Notes under the pieces: model-generated
What the model was told of the DNA's origin: nothing
The model's input: only the letters and a program-made list of their open reading frames with translations
Database searches by the model: none
Shown: piece after piece, positions 33,282 to 42,603 of the stretch
Layout: every line of letters begins with the position of its first letter
Position numbering within the stretch: the stretch's first letter is position 1
Translations under genes and position numbers: made by a program
DNA from: CAZOZZ01 sp965247425
GTDB taxonomy: Bacteria > Acidobacteriota > Terriglobia > 20CM-2-55-15
Direction of reading: 5' to 3'
Length of the DNA stretch: 64,000 bases
Assembly (NCBI GenBank): GCA_965247425.1
Contig: OZ252023.1
Span: 3,100,001-3,164,000, forward strand

Positions 33282-35861
33282 ATGGTTCGACAGAGCTTGG
33301 TCGTCTTATACGCGTTTGCCTCCGTCATCGCCGTATTCTTACCAGTTGCTTCCGGTGCCCAGACCCCCCGGTCACCGGAATCGGAAAGAACGCGCGCTGC
33401 GCGTGTTCTCCTCGACGACGGTGTCGACGGCCTCGCGGCGGTCCTGGGCGAGGCCGGCGCCCCGTCCCTGACTTTCGATCAAGAGGCCCAGATCCGGGTT
33501 CTCCACGAGACCTATGACCGGCAGAGAATCCGCCTCCTGGAGGAGGGACAGGACGACCCTTCGTCAATCGAAGCCGAGTTGGCACAGCAACTGCTCCTGG
33601 AAGTGGCCAAGTTTCTGAATCCGGTCCAGCGCAGTGCGCTCGGTGGCTTCGTCGAAGCCGAGGTAAACCGGGACCTGCCCCAGGACGAGGCTGAACTCCG
33701 CGAGTATCTTCGAGAACTGACCAACCCGACCTCTGGTGGGGGTGGGTTCGTGATCGACGGGTTCTCGGGCGGTCGCATGCCCAACCGAGACGAGATTCGG
33801 GAGATCCGGATCAACGACAACTCTTTCACGACCGAACAGAGCTTCCAGGGGCGGGGCCGGACCGAGATCATCACCCGAGGCGGCACCGGTGAGTTCAACG
33901 GGGACTTCACCTTTGGTTTTGCTGATGAATCGCTCGATGCCAGAAATGCTCTCGCCGACTTCCGGCCCCCTTACCAAACTCGCGAATTCGATCTGAACCT
34001 GAGCGCTCCCATCCTCCGAAACCGACTGACCCTCACAGCCAGTTTTTCGAGCGAAGTCGACGAGGAAGGGGACATACTGCGAGCGATCACGCCGTCCGGT
34101 CTGATCTCCGGCGCGATCGTCCGACCCGAAGTCGAACGTAGTCTTACGACCCGTGCAACGGCCCAACTCACCGAGGATCACGCACTGACGTTCAGCTTCA
34201 CTTACGGAACGGAGCGTGAAGAAAACGAGGGAATCGGTGGGTTCGGACTGCCCGAGCAGGGTGCCAGAACCGAGGGCAGTGACTTCAACTTTCAGATCAA
34301 AGAAACGGCGGTGCTGTCGCCTCGCGTGAGCAATGAAGTGCGCTTTCGCATGAACGGGGGATCCAGGGAGAGCTTACCTCTGAATTCCGGGCCCCATATC
34401 GACGTTCGAGGTGCATTCCGGAGCGGCGGCTCAACCGACAGGGAATCTGGAGAAGAAACTTCACTCGAGTTTGGAGACCTCTTGCTCTACAACCGGAACA
34501 ACGTTTCGATCAAGACGGGCTTTGACGCCGGATACGAAAGGGATTACTCCGAATCGTTCGAAAACTTCAACGGGTCGTTTACATTCTCCAGCATCGAAGA
34601 CTTCGAGGCCGGCCGACCCATCCGCTACAGTGTCAACCAGGGAGACCCGGTGCTCGAAGCGACCCAGTTTGAAACTGCGGTCTTCCTTCAGAGTGACTTC
34701 CGGGTCACTCCAAGTTTCACCATGGGGCTTGGAGCGCGATATGAAGTGCAGTCCAACATGAACGATCGAAACAACGTCGATCCCCGGATTGGATTCGCAT
34801 ACCACGTCGGGGGCACGACGGTAATCCGGGGCGGGTCCGGGATTTTCCACGACCGGGTCGGACTGTTTTTCCGTCAGAGTGTGCTTCGCTTCGACGGTGA
34901 ACGACAAAGGACGCTCACGATCCGGAACCCGTCTTATCCCGACCCGTTTGAGGAGGGAGAGCAAACCGTCGCGGTACCTTCGTCGGTCCGCATTCTGTCC
35001 GATGATCTTGCTGCACCGTACTCCTGGAACTCCGAGGTCAGCTTCGAAACGGCCCTGGTTTTCGGTATGCGGGTAACCGGAGCGTATCGGTTTGTACGCG
35101 GCGTCCATCTGCTGCGGGGAAGAAACCTCAACGCCCCGCTCGACGTCACGGCTTCCACGGCCGAATCGTGTAAGTCGGGCCAAAGCGACCGGACCTGTGT
35201 GCGGCCTGTGTCCGATCGAGGCGACATCATCCAGCTCGAATCCACTGGCAACTCGGAGGACCACCAGTTCACCCTGGGCTTTCAGCAACGCTGGAGCTTT
35301 GCCAACGTCAGAGTAAATTACACTCTCCGATCCTCTTACAGTGACGTTTCCGGGTTCGGTTTCGGGACGCTTGCCGACAACTATGACCTTGCCTCAGAGT
35401 GGGGGCCCGACGACCAACGACACGAGATGGAGGCCAGTGTCAACATGAGGCTTCCGTGGAACGTCGACGCCGATGCAGAATTCGACTGGGGCGGCGGCGA
35501 ACCATACAGTCTCGAAACCGGCCGTGACGACAACCAGGATTCCAACACCAACGATCGTCCCCCTGGAGTGTCTCGAAACAGCCTGACGGGTCCGTCGTTC
35601 TTCGAGATGGATCTAAACCTGTCGAAGTCCTTCATTCTCATCCCTGAAGTCGGCACCGGCGTTCTCGATGACGCGGGTGGCGGTGGGTATTTCGGGAGAC
35701 GTTCCGGCATGCGGATGACGATCAAGGCCCGCGCCGACAACGTCCTGAATCGCGTGAACGTCAGCCGCTTGAGCGGCGTCATCAGTTCCCCCTTCTTCGG
35801 CCTTCCCATCCGGGTCCGCGATGGACGGGAGATCTCCCTGGAAATGCGCTTTGACTTTTAG
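33282..35861 (+). CDS. TonB-dependent receptor-like outer-membrane protein
   Basis: 859 residues from ATG 33282, chosen because it puts a classic signal peptide at the N-terminus (MVRQSLVVLYAF...FLPVASGAQ). An in-frame ATG at 33195 would add 29 polar residues ahead of it. A helical region of about 110 residues follows, then a plug-like segment (EIREIRINDNSFTTE, GRTEIITRGGTGEFNG). The rest is a long beta-barrel with repeated strands such as FEMDLNLSKSFIL and a terminal Phe. This is the Oar-like TonB receptor style frequent in Acidobacteriota. The usual N-terminal carboxypeptidase-regulatory domain is absent. It probably imports a large ligand, unidentified. Confidence 0.75.
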   Translation: MVRQSLVVLYAFASVIAVFLPVASGAQTPRSPESERTRAARVLLDDGVDGLAAVLGEAGAPSLTFDQEAQIRVLHETYDRQRIRLLEEGQDDPSSIEAELAQQLLLEVAKFLNPVQRSALGGFVEAEVNRDLPQDEAELREYLRELTNPTSGGGGFVIDGFSGGRMPNRDEIREIRINDNSFTTEQSFQGRGRTEIITRGGTGEFNGDFTFGFADESLDARNALADFRPPYQTREFDLNLSAPILRNRLTLTASFSSEVDEEGDILRAITPSGLISGAIVRPEVERSLTTRATAQLTEDHALTFSFTYGTEREENEGIGGFGLPEQGARTEGSDFNFQIKETAVLSPRVSNEVRFRMNGGSRESLPLNSGPHIDVRGAFRSGGSTDRESGEETSLEFGDLLLYNRNNVSIKTGFDAGYERDYSESFENFNGSFTFSSIEDFEAGRPIRYSVNQGDPVLEATQFETAVFLQSDFRVTPSFTMGLGARYEVQSNMNDRNNVDPRIGFAYHVGGTTVIRGGSGIFHDRVGLFFRQSVLRFDGERQRTLTIRNPSYPDPFEEGEQTVAVPSSVRILSDDLAAPYSWNSEVSFETALVFGMRVTGAYRFVRGVHLLRGRNLNAPLDVTASTAESCKSGQSDRTCVRPVSDRGDIIQLESTGNSEDHQFTLGFQQRWSFANVRVNYTLRSSYSDVSGFGFGTLADNYDLASEWGPDDQRHEMEASVNMRLPWNVDADAEFDWGGGEPYSLETGRDDNQDSNTNDRPPGVSRNSLTGPSFFEMDLNLSKSFILIPEVGTGVLDDAGGGGYFGRRSGMRMTIKARADNVLNRVNVSRLSGVISSPFFGLPIRVRDGREISLEMRFDF

Positions 35862-36131
35862 CGGGTGCGGGCACCAACGCAGAACGCAGAGAATCGGAGA
35901 ACCGGGAGATATGTTTTCTTGCCGTAGCGACGCTCTGGGTTCGGATGTGCGATAATCTGTGACACATTCTTCGAGATGCGCTGGTCCCGATTTACGGTCG
36001 CAGGTTTCTTGAAAGAGTGAGAGGGAAAAGCCGCCCTCACCCAGACAGCGTGTGCGGCATCAGCAGCCCCGACGCGAGCAACGACAACACAGACGGACAT
36101 CCCCAGACGGGCAAATCGAAAGGAGCCTCAA
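35862..36131. other. Intergenic region upstream of the M24/Pot operon
   Basis: 270 bases between the receptor stop and the operon start. An imperfect hairpin, GTGA-GA-GGG / CCC-TCAC with an 8-base loop, lies at 36017-36040; it could end the receptor transcript or be part of the operon leader. AGGAG at 36121-36125 is the ribosome-binding site of the next gene. No other gene or motif seen. Confidence 0.35.
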
Positions 36132-37397
36132 ATGTTGTTTAACCAGCAGCGTGCCGAACAGATCATGGCAAGGGACGGCATCGATGTGATCGTGGCAACC
36201 TCCCCCGACAATGTCATGTACGCGACCGATTACGAGTGCATCACGCACTGGGGCAACAAGGGTTTTCAGGTCTACTCGCTGTTTGCACCCGCCGACACCC
36301 CCCAAGCATCACTGATCGCGCCCAGTCTCGAACTCGAAGCAATCATCGACGGTGACGTCTGGCTCGAGGACATTTACATTTTCAGCCCCTTCAAACGCGG
36401 CCCATCCGGCGGCCGAAAGATGGACCGGGTCGGCACGGAGGGTAAGGCTCTGCTCGAACGGGCCCATACGGTCAGGCGGGCCATCGACGGACTGATTGCT
36501 GCGATCGAAGCGCGTGGCCTCGGGAAGGGTCGTATTGCGGTCGATGAGATCGGCATGTCTCCTTCGTTCTATTCAGAGCTCAAGCAAAACTTTCCGAACG
36601 CGGAGTTCGTCGCCGGAAACCCCGTCTGGTGGGAGATCCGGATGGTAAAGACTCCCGAGGAGATCCACCGGCTGCGTGAAGCCTCCCGGATTACCGAAGA
36701 GGCGATCAATCAGGCCTACCGGCTGGTTCGGCCGGGCGCGAAGGAAAGCGACATCGTTCACGACTATATCTGCCGGATCGTCGACCAGGATGCCCGGCCC
36801 AGCTTCATGATCCTGGGTAGCGGCAGCCGGACATCCTATCCGCACATCCTGAAGTCCGACAAGATCATCGAGAGCGGCGACATCGTGCGCTACGACATCG
36901 GCTGTACGTTCGACTACTATCACTCCGACACCGCTCGTGCGGTGGTAGTGGGCACACCGACCGACGAGCAGCAGAAAATGTGGGACGCGCTGTCGGAAGG
37001 CGTCGAGGATGCCATCGCACTGATCAAACCCGGTGCGGATGTGCGCGAGATCTATCGCGCGGCAATGAAACCCGGCAAGACAGCCGGTTTGGTGGACTTC
37101 GAACGGTTTCACTGCGGCCACGGCATCGGCATCAGCGTCTACGATCCACCGGTCGTCACGGTCGGAGACGCCTCGAAGTCTGCGTTCCTGATGCCCTCGG
37201 TCGAAGGCGGGTTGGAACCCGGAATGTCCCTGAACATCGAAGTCGGATACTACATGCAGGGCGTTCAGGGATTTCTGTGTGAAGACACCATGATCGTCAC
37301 CGAAACCGGACACGAGCGGCTGACCCACAACAGCAAGGCGATGGCGTACGACGATTTCATGGCGGCCAGCTTGGCCGAAAAGGCCGTGAGTTCCTGA
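36132..37397 (+). CDS. M24-family metallopeptidase (Xaa-Pro peptidase/creatinase fold)
   Basis: 421 residues. ATG 36132 follows AGGAG by six bases. The N-terminal half is the creatinase/prolidase N domain; the C-terminal pita-bread half carries the five dinuclear metal ligands in order: Asp in VRYDIGC, Asp in YHSDTAR, His in CGHGIGISV, Glu in LNIEVGYY, Glu in LCEDTMIV. The enzyme is therefore probably active. It hydrolyses a peptide, amide or creatine-like C-N bond; the exact substrate is not evident. It heads a tight plus-strand operon with a Pot-type ABC transporter (next start 15 bases on), suggesting cleavage of the imported compound. Confidence 0.87.
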   Translation: MLFNQQRAEQIMARDGIDVIVATSPDNVMYATDYECITHWGNKGFQVYSLFAPADTPQASLIAPSLELEAIIDGDVWLEDIYIFSPFKRGPSGGRKMDRVGTEGKALLERAHTVRRAIDGLIAAIEARGLGKGRIAVDEIGMSPSFYSELKQNFPNAEFVAGNPVWWEIRMVKTPEEIHRLREASRITEEAINQAYRLVRPGAKESDIVHDYICRIVDQDARPSFMILGSGSRTSYPHILKSDKIIESGDIVRYDIGCTFDYYHSDTARAVVVGTPTDEQQKMWDALSEGVEDAIALIKPGADVREIYRAAMKPGKTAGLVDFERFHCGHGIGISVYDPPVVTVGDASKSAFLMPSVEGGLEPGMSLNIEVGYYMQGVQGFLCEDTMIVTETGHERLTHNSKAMAYDDFMAASLAEKAVSS

Positions 37398-37411
37398 CGG
37401 TCTGAACCGAC

Positions 37412-38257
37412 ATGCGTCGTTCGCCGACTACCAGCCTGGCCTTCCTCGCCGCACCGAAACTGTGGCTGTTGGTGTTCTTCGTCATTCCGATGGCGTCGAT
37501 GGTCCTCTACAGCTTCTGGCGCGTCGTCGATTACCAGATCGTCGCCGATTTCACGCTGAGTAACTATGCGAAGATATCGGGCGATCTGTACGTCGGAGTA
37601 TTCGCCCGGACCATCCGGCTGTCGATCCTGGTCACTGCGCTCTCGTTGTTGATCGGCTACCCGGTCGCATATTTCCTCGCCCGCAAGGTTCGATACTTCA
37701 AGCTCACGCTTCTGCTCCTGGTGATCCTGCCGCTCTGGACCAGCTATCTTATTCGCTCCTACTCCTGGATGTTGATCCTGGGAACCGAAGGCGTGATCAA
37801 TCGATTGCTGCTGGCTACTGGTTTGACCACCGAACCTTTGACGTGGCTGCTGTATTCCGATTTCGCGGTAACCATCGCCCTCGTACATATTTACCTGCCC
37901 TACCTGATCCTTCCGCTCTACGCGGTCCTGGAGAGAATCGACTCGAGCGTTCTCGAGGCGGCCTGGGACCTGGGCGGCGGATACGTCCGGACGTTCTTCT
38001 CGGTGATCCTGCCACTCAGCCTGCCGGGTGTGGCCACCGGATGCCTGTTCGTCTTCATCCCTTCCATGGGTGCCTTCGTCACCCCCGAACTTCTCGGGGG
38101 CACGCGCAGCATCATGATCGGCAGCATCATCGCGCAACAGTTCGGAGTCACCTATGACTACCCGTTCGGATCGGCGCTGGCGCTGACCCTTATGGGATTC
38201 ATCGTCGTCGCCGCGGTCCTCATGCTTCGTGGTGGGCGTCTACGGGGGGCCCAATGA
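37412..38257 (+). CDS. ABC transporter permease, PotB-like
   Basis: 281 residues, six membrane helices (first at about 12-34, KLWLLVFFVIPMASMVLYSFW). The EAA loop reads VLEAAWDLGGGYVRTFFSVILPL, the contact point for the ATPase. Family: spermidine/putrescine-type inner-membrane permeases. The stop overlaps the next start by four bases (ATGA), so translation is coupled to the second permease. Confidence 0.87.
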   Translation: MRRSPTTSLAFLAAPKLWLLVFFVIPMASMVLYSFWRVVDYQIVADFTLSNYAKISGDLYVGVFARTIRLSILVTALSLLIGYPVAYFLARKVRYFKLTLLLLVILPLWTSYLIRSYSWMLILGTEGVINRLLLATGLTTEPLTWLLYSDFAVTIALVHIYLPYLILPLYAVLERIDSSVLEAAWDLGGGYVRTFFSVILPLSLPGVATGCLFVFIPSMGAFVTPELLGGTRSIMIGSIIAQQFGVTYDYPFGSALALTLMGFIVVAAVLMLRGGRLRGAQ

Positions 38258-39057
38258 CGCCGAGAGATCCGGCAAAGCTGATCCTCGGCTTGTGGACTTC
38301 CTTCGTCCTGTTCTTCCTGTTCGCCCCTCTTTTCGTAGTTGCGCTTTTCTCGTTCAATGATTCACCGATCAGCCGATTCCCCCTCTCCGGATTCACTCTC
38401 GACTGGTATGCCCGCCTCTTCGCCAACGGTGCGATGCACCAGGCGATCGGAAACAGCCTCATCGTCGCCTTCGCGACACTGGCCATCACCCTGACGCTCG
38501 GCATCACGGCCGCCGTGGGCATCCATCACTACACCGGCCGCACGGCGGCCGCGCTACGTGCATTCAGCCTGACTCCGATGACGGTACCGCGACTGATCGT
38601 CGGCATCGCCCTGCTCACGTTCTACAACCTGATCCGGAGCGATCTTTCACTTCTGACGGTGATCGCCGGTCATGTCGTCATGACGCTGCCTTATGTCATC
38701 CTGATTGCTTCGGCCAGACTGGAAGGTCTCGACCGCGCGACCGAGGAAGCGGCATGGGATCTGGGGGCGGGAACACTTACGATTTTTCGGGAGATCACGC
38801 TACCATTTCTAAAACCGGCCATAATTGCAGCCGGTTTGATGACGTTTACGTTATCGTTCGATGAGGTGATCGTAACGTTCTTTACGACCGGCACCGAAAA
38901 CACACTGCCGATGGTCGTCTGGTCCATGCTTCGGTTCGGCCTGACACCTGAAGTCAACGCGATCGCGACGATCACGACGATTGTCAGTGCCTCATTCGCT
39001 GTGATAGCGGAAGTTTCGCTTCGAAGGGCCGAAAAGCTGTCCACACAAGGAGCCTAG
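38254..39057 (+). CDS. ABC transporter permease, PotC-like
   Basis: 267 residues, six membrane helices, with the EAA motif EEAAWDLGAGTLTIFREITLPF near residue 165. It pairs with the preceding permease to form the membrane channel. The last codons (CACAAGGAGCC) contain the ribosome-binding site for the binding-protein gene, which starts two bases after this stop. Confidence 0.87.
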   Translation: MTPRDPAKLILGLWTSFVLFFLFAPLFVVALFSFNDSPISRFPLSGFTLDWYARLFANGAMHQAIGNSLIVAFATLAITLTLGITAAVGIHHYTGRTAAALRAFSLTPMTVPRLIVGIALLTFYNLIRSDLSLLTVIAGHVVMTLPYVILIASARLEGLDRATEEAAWDLGAGTLTIFREITLPFLKPAIIAAGLMTFTLSFDEVIVTFFTTGTENTLPMVVWSMLRFGLTPEVNAIATITTIVSASFAVIAEVSLRRAEKLSTQGA

Positions 39058-39058
39058 G

Positions 39059-40138
39059 ATGGATCGGGATTCAATCAGTGTCTTGCTTCCGCGCGGCATG
39101 TCACGCCGGCGCTTCAACCAGATCCTTCTCGCCGGTATGGGAACGGCCCTGACCGGGGCGTGCGGAAACGATGATGCTCTGGACCTCTTCACCTGGTCGA
39201 CCTGGGGCGAGCAAGGCTTCATCGACGAGGCACGGGAAAACCTGGGCCTCGAAGTGCGATCGACTTTCTACAGCAGTTCGGATGAAATGATGGCCAAACT
39301 GCGAGGTGGCGGCACGAGAATCTACGACATGATCGTTCCCACCCAGAACTATGTCATCCCTGCGGTTCAGGCCGGGTTGATCGAGCCGCTCGATCCCGCC
39401 CGACTGACCAACAGCCCGCAGGTGTTCGACGAGTTCAGGGAATCCCCACAATGGCGGGTCGATGGGGATCTCTACGGCATCCCCTTCGTCTGGGGGGCCA
39501 ATGCGATGGCTTACAACCGTGCGGAAACCGGAGAAATCGACTCGCTCGACGCACTGTTCGACCCGAAATTCAGTGGGCGTATCGCCATCCGCGACGAACC
39601 CGAAGACACTCTGGCGATCGCCGCCCTGAAGCTCGGCATCACCGAACCCTATTCGATGGGGGAGAGCGAGCTTCAGGAGGTCAAGAAACTCCTGATCTCG
39701 CAAAAACCCCTCGTTCGCGCCTACTACAAAAACATCGCCGACGTGCAGAACATGCTGGCATCCGGCGAAGTCGTCGTCGCCTGGACGTTCCTCGCCGTCG
39801 TCGCACCGTTGCGAAGTGCCGGTGTCGATATCGGATGGGTCTGGCCGAAGGAAGGCGCGATCGGTTGGAGCGAGTCGATCACACCGGTCAAGGGCACCGA
39901 CAAGCTGGACATGGTGCACGAATACGCCAACTACACGCTCAGTCCCGATTACGGGGAGTTCATGGCCCGGACGACCCGGTACGCTCCCGCATCCCAGGCC
40001 GCCGTCGATCGACTGGAACCGGAACTGGTGGCCGACCTGGGCATCGACATTTCCAAGGTCGATCAACTCGTCTTCAAGGGCATGCCGGAAAACAAGTCGC
40101 GCTGGAACGAGATCTGGAACGAAGTCAAGGCGGCGTGA
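39059..40138 (+). CDS. Extracellular solute-binding protein, PotD-like
   Basis: 359 residues. The N-terminus combines a twin-Arg-like SRRRFNQ with a lipobox (ALTGAC, Cys near residue 36), so it is probably exported folded and then lipidated. Periplasmic-binding-protein features follow: LFTWSTWGEQGFIDEA, YDMIVPTQNYVIPAVQAGLIEPLD, GIPFVWGANAMAYN. Family: polyamine-type binding proteins; actual ligands in this family also include opines and amino acids. It delivers substrate to the two permeases upstream. Confidence 0.87.
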   Translation: MDRDSISVLLPRGMSRRRFNQILLAGMGTALTGACGNDDALDLFTWSTWGEQGFIDEARENLGLEVRSTFYSSSDEMMAKLRGGGTRIYDMIVPTQNYVIPAVQAGLIEPLDPARLTNSPQVFDEFRESPQWRVDGDLYGIPFVWGANAMAYNRAETGEIDSLDALFDPKFSGRIAIRDEPEDTLAIAALKLGITEPYSMGESELQEVKKLLISQKPLVRAYYKNIADVQNMLASGEVVVAWTFLAVVAPLRSAGVDIGWVWPKEGAIGWSESITPVKGTDKLDMVHEYANYTLSPDYGEFMARTTRYAPASQAAVDRLEPELVADLGIDISKVDQLVFKGMPENKSRWNEIWNEVKAA

Positions 40139-40141
40139 TCG

Positions 40142-40573
40142 ATGGAGCCCGAAAGTCACAGAGCCCGGTCGGATTCATTCGACGTCGAGCTTGACGGCGT
40201 CATCAAACGCTTCGGCGCCTTTACCGCAGTCGATGGAATCACTCTGGCCGTCGAGAGCGGTCGGTTCGTCACCCTTCTCGGACCCAGCGGCTGCGGCAAG
40301 ACGACGACTCTGCGCATGATCGGTGGTCTGGAGGTGCCCGACGAAGGAACGATCCGGGTCGCCGGCATGCCGGTCTCCCCGAATGAACGGTCTGGCCGGG
40401 TCACCCGGATGGTCTTTCAGAATTACGCACTCTTCCCTCACATGACGGCCAGGGAAAACGTGTCCTTCGGCCTCCGCATGCAAAAGATGTCGAAGGGAAG
40501 GATTGCGACCGAGGTTGCCGAGATGGTCGAGCTGCTCGACCTTACCGAACAACTTGCAAAGTATCCGAACTAG
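40142..40573 (+). pseudogene. ABC transporter ATPase, PotA-like, N-terminal part before an amber codon
   Basis: 143 codons with Walker A GPSGCGKTTT (near residue 46) and the Q-loop FQNYALFPHMTARENV, ending LAKYPN followed by TAG at 40571-40573. In PotA-type ATPases this point reads YPHQLSGGQQQR, so the TAG replaces a Gln codon; CAG to TAG is one transition. The reading frame continues directly after it. Without readthrough or repair this gives a half-protein without signature motif or Walker B. Confidence 0.8.
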
Positions 40574-41302
40574 ATGTCGGGTGGGCAGCAACAACGGGTC
40601 GCGCTGGCCCGGGCGTTGGTCACCCGGCCGAAAGTCCTGCTGCTCGACGAACCGCTCGGAGCGCTCGATCTCAAGATGCGCAAGCATATGCAGAACGAGT
40701 TGAAGAAGCTGCAGCGCGAAGTCGGCATCACTTTTGTTTATGTGACGCACGATCAGGAGGAGGCGCTGAACCTGTCCGATACCGTTGTGGTGATGGACCG
40801 GGGGCGCGTCGTACAGCAGGGTACACCTGTGGATATTTATCAGGCGCCGGCAACTGCGTACGTCGCCGACTTCATTGGCGAGGCAAACCTCATCGAGGGG
40901 AGGATTCGTGATACGAACGGAACCGAGAGCACGGTAGAAACACCTCTGGGTACCGTGCACGGATTCCGTGCGCCGGCATTCGAACCATCGAACGGCGATG
41001 CCGCGCTTGTTTCGATCCGGCCTGAACATGTCCGGCTCAGCGGCCTCGATCCGGCAAGAGATCAGGCGACGGAATCGGGTCGGAACGGCCGGATAGTCGA
41101 TGCCGCATATCTCGGAAGCGTCACGCGGTTCAGCATCCGTCTCGGCGAGACGGTGATTCGAGCTGATCTCACCGGCGGACACCCCGCAAAAACCGGAGAT
41201 GCCGTCACGGTGGACTGGCTGGCCGAACACGCCCGTGTGTTGGACACCGACCCTCGTTTCATTGCGGCCGATAACACGGGCAAGCAGAGGAAGGAGACGT
41301 AA
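40574..41302 (+). pseudogene. ABC transporter ATPase, PotA-like, C-terminal part after the amber codon
   Basis: 242 codons in the same frame, starting exactly at the signature motif MSGGQQQRVALARALV, then Walker B VLLLDEPLGALDLK, the switch VTHDQEEAL, and a C-terminal TOBE-like domain (ALVSIRPEHVRLSG). The ATG at the start is the Met of the signature motif, so restart would give a domain lacking Walker A. Joined to the upstream part it forms a normal 386-residue ATPase. It is followed four bases later by the DUF1028 gene. Confidence 0.8.
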
Positions 41303-41305
41303 GTT

Positions 41306-42016
41306 GTGACCTTCACCGTCGTGGCCCGCAACATGGATACCGGCCTCCTGGGAATCGCCCAGTCGACCAATCCCTTGTCGGTCGGCGCACGCTGTCCGTT
41401 CATTCGCGCCGGTCTCGGCGCGGTAAGCACGCAAGCATACACCGACCCCGGCCTCGGCCCCCGTGCCCTCGACATGCTCGCCGCAGGCCTCTCGCCCACG
41501 GAAATACTGGCCGACTTTCGTAGGACCGATGAGGGATTCGAGTATCGCCAGATCGGTATCGTAGATCGCGACGGCCGGGTCGGAGTGCATACCGGGGAGG
41601 CAAACAAGGAGCACAAGGGCGCCATTACGGGAAACGGATACGTTGTGATGGGCAACTTGCTGGCGAGCGACCGTGTTCTGCCTGACATGCAGACTGCCTG
41701 GGAGGACAGCAAACGGGAACTGTTCGAGGAGCGGTTGATGCAGGTGATCACTGCCGGGCGCGATGCCGGGGGCGACGCAGGCGGGCATCGCTCGGCCTGC
41801 CTGATCGTTTACGACACCGAGCCCTACGGAAGAACTGATCTTCGCGTGGATTTTGCACCCAGGAGAGCGGGAGCGCCGGATGCGGTCGATTTGCTGCGAC
41901 AGGCTTTCGATCAATATCGACCGATGATTCCCTACTACAAAGTGCGCCCTCGGAACCCTTCAATGATCGGCTGGATAGACTGGCTCCACGAGCAGGGGAT
42001 CGACTTCCAGGATTGA
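41306..42016 (+). CDS. DUF1028-family protein
   Basis: 236 residues from GTG 41306, with AAGGAG about ten bases upstream. Opening TFTVVARNMDTGLLGIAQST and the block GLGAVSTQAYTDPGLGPRAL are the DUF1028 signature; the fold resembles Ntn hydrolases. The mid part, HTGEANKEHKGAITGNGYVVMGNLL, and the acidic GGDAGGHRSACLIV are conserved family blocks. Last gene of the M24/Pot operon; it may hydrolyse the imported compound or a product of the M24 enzyme (inference). IS copy 2 is inserted 46 bases after its stop. Confidence 0.85.
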   Translation: MTFTVVARNMDTGLLGIAQSTNPLSVGARCPFIRAGLGAVSTQAYTDPGLGPRALDMLAAGLSPTEILADFRRTDEGFEYRQIGIVDRDGRVGVHTGEANKEHKGAITGNGYVVMGNLLASDRVLPDMQTAWEDSKRELFEERLMQVITAGRDAGGDAGGHRSACLIVYDTEPYGRTDLRVDFAPRRAGAPDAVDLLRQAFDQYRPMIPYYKVRPRNPSMIGWIDWLHEQGIDFQD

Positions 42017-42216
42017 TGAAGACGGTCCCGACCGGTAAGCGGACCACTTAGGGCCCGCTCAACAGCCATTTCGGAAGAGCAGCTCGGTCGAAGTTGAATG
42101 AGGCCCGGCCAGCGGGCATTTGAGTCGAATTCAAACCCATTGTTAAGGAAGTTCTATTTTCGCATTGTTGAAATCGATATGGTGTCGGCGGTATCTTGTG
42201 GTATATATACCGTCAG

Positions 42217-42603
42217 ATGAAGAAGAAAAAGATATGGCTTGAGTTGAATCAGGTAAAGGGAGCGGTTGCGTCGCGACTGCGACGGCGGAAGTACAGCCTG
42301 ATCGAGCGCCATGAGATACCCGACGGTTTGCTGCCTGGCTCGGTGTCGATTAGTTACACCCGGTGCGGTAAGCCGACGTGCCGGTGTGTGTCGGGTGAAG
42401 GGCACCCATCCTGGTCCTGGACATTCATGATGGACGGGAAGAAGCATGTCGAACACGTTCCAGCTGCCATGGTTGAGGAGATTCAAAAGCGTGTCGGAGC
42501 GGGACGGGAGTTTCAGGATGCGATCCGGGAGGTGCTGACAGCGAACGCGAAGTTGTTGGTGCTGGAGCGCCAGCAACAACGTGAGAAGCGGAAGCGCCGG
42601 TGA
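42217..42603 (+). CDS. IS accessory protein (copy 2)
   Basis: 128 residues, same as the copy 1 protein except Lys for Arg in LNQVKGAV (base 42257). It carries CGKPTCRCVSGEG. It starts at ATG 42217, preceded by the palindrome GGTATATATACC at 42200-42211. Confidence 0.7.
   Translation: MKKKKIWLELNQVKGAVASRLRRRKYSLIERHEIPDGLLPGSVSISYTRCGKPTCRCVSGEGHPSWSWTFMMDGKKHVEHVPAAMVEEIQKRVGAGREFQDAIREVLTANAKLLVLERQQQREKRKRR

Noticed and set aside
39101..40159. 352-codon minus-strand frame opposite the binding-protein gene
   Set aside because: Shadow of the PotD-like gene, which has signal, lipobox and family motifs.
40175..41914. 579-codon minus-strand frame opposite the ABC ATPase and DUF1028 genes
   Set aside because: Runs across two well-supported plus-strand genes and contains no recognisable protein family.
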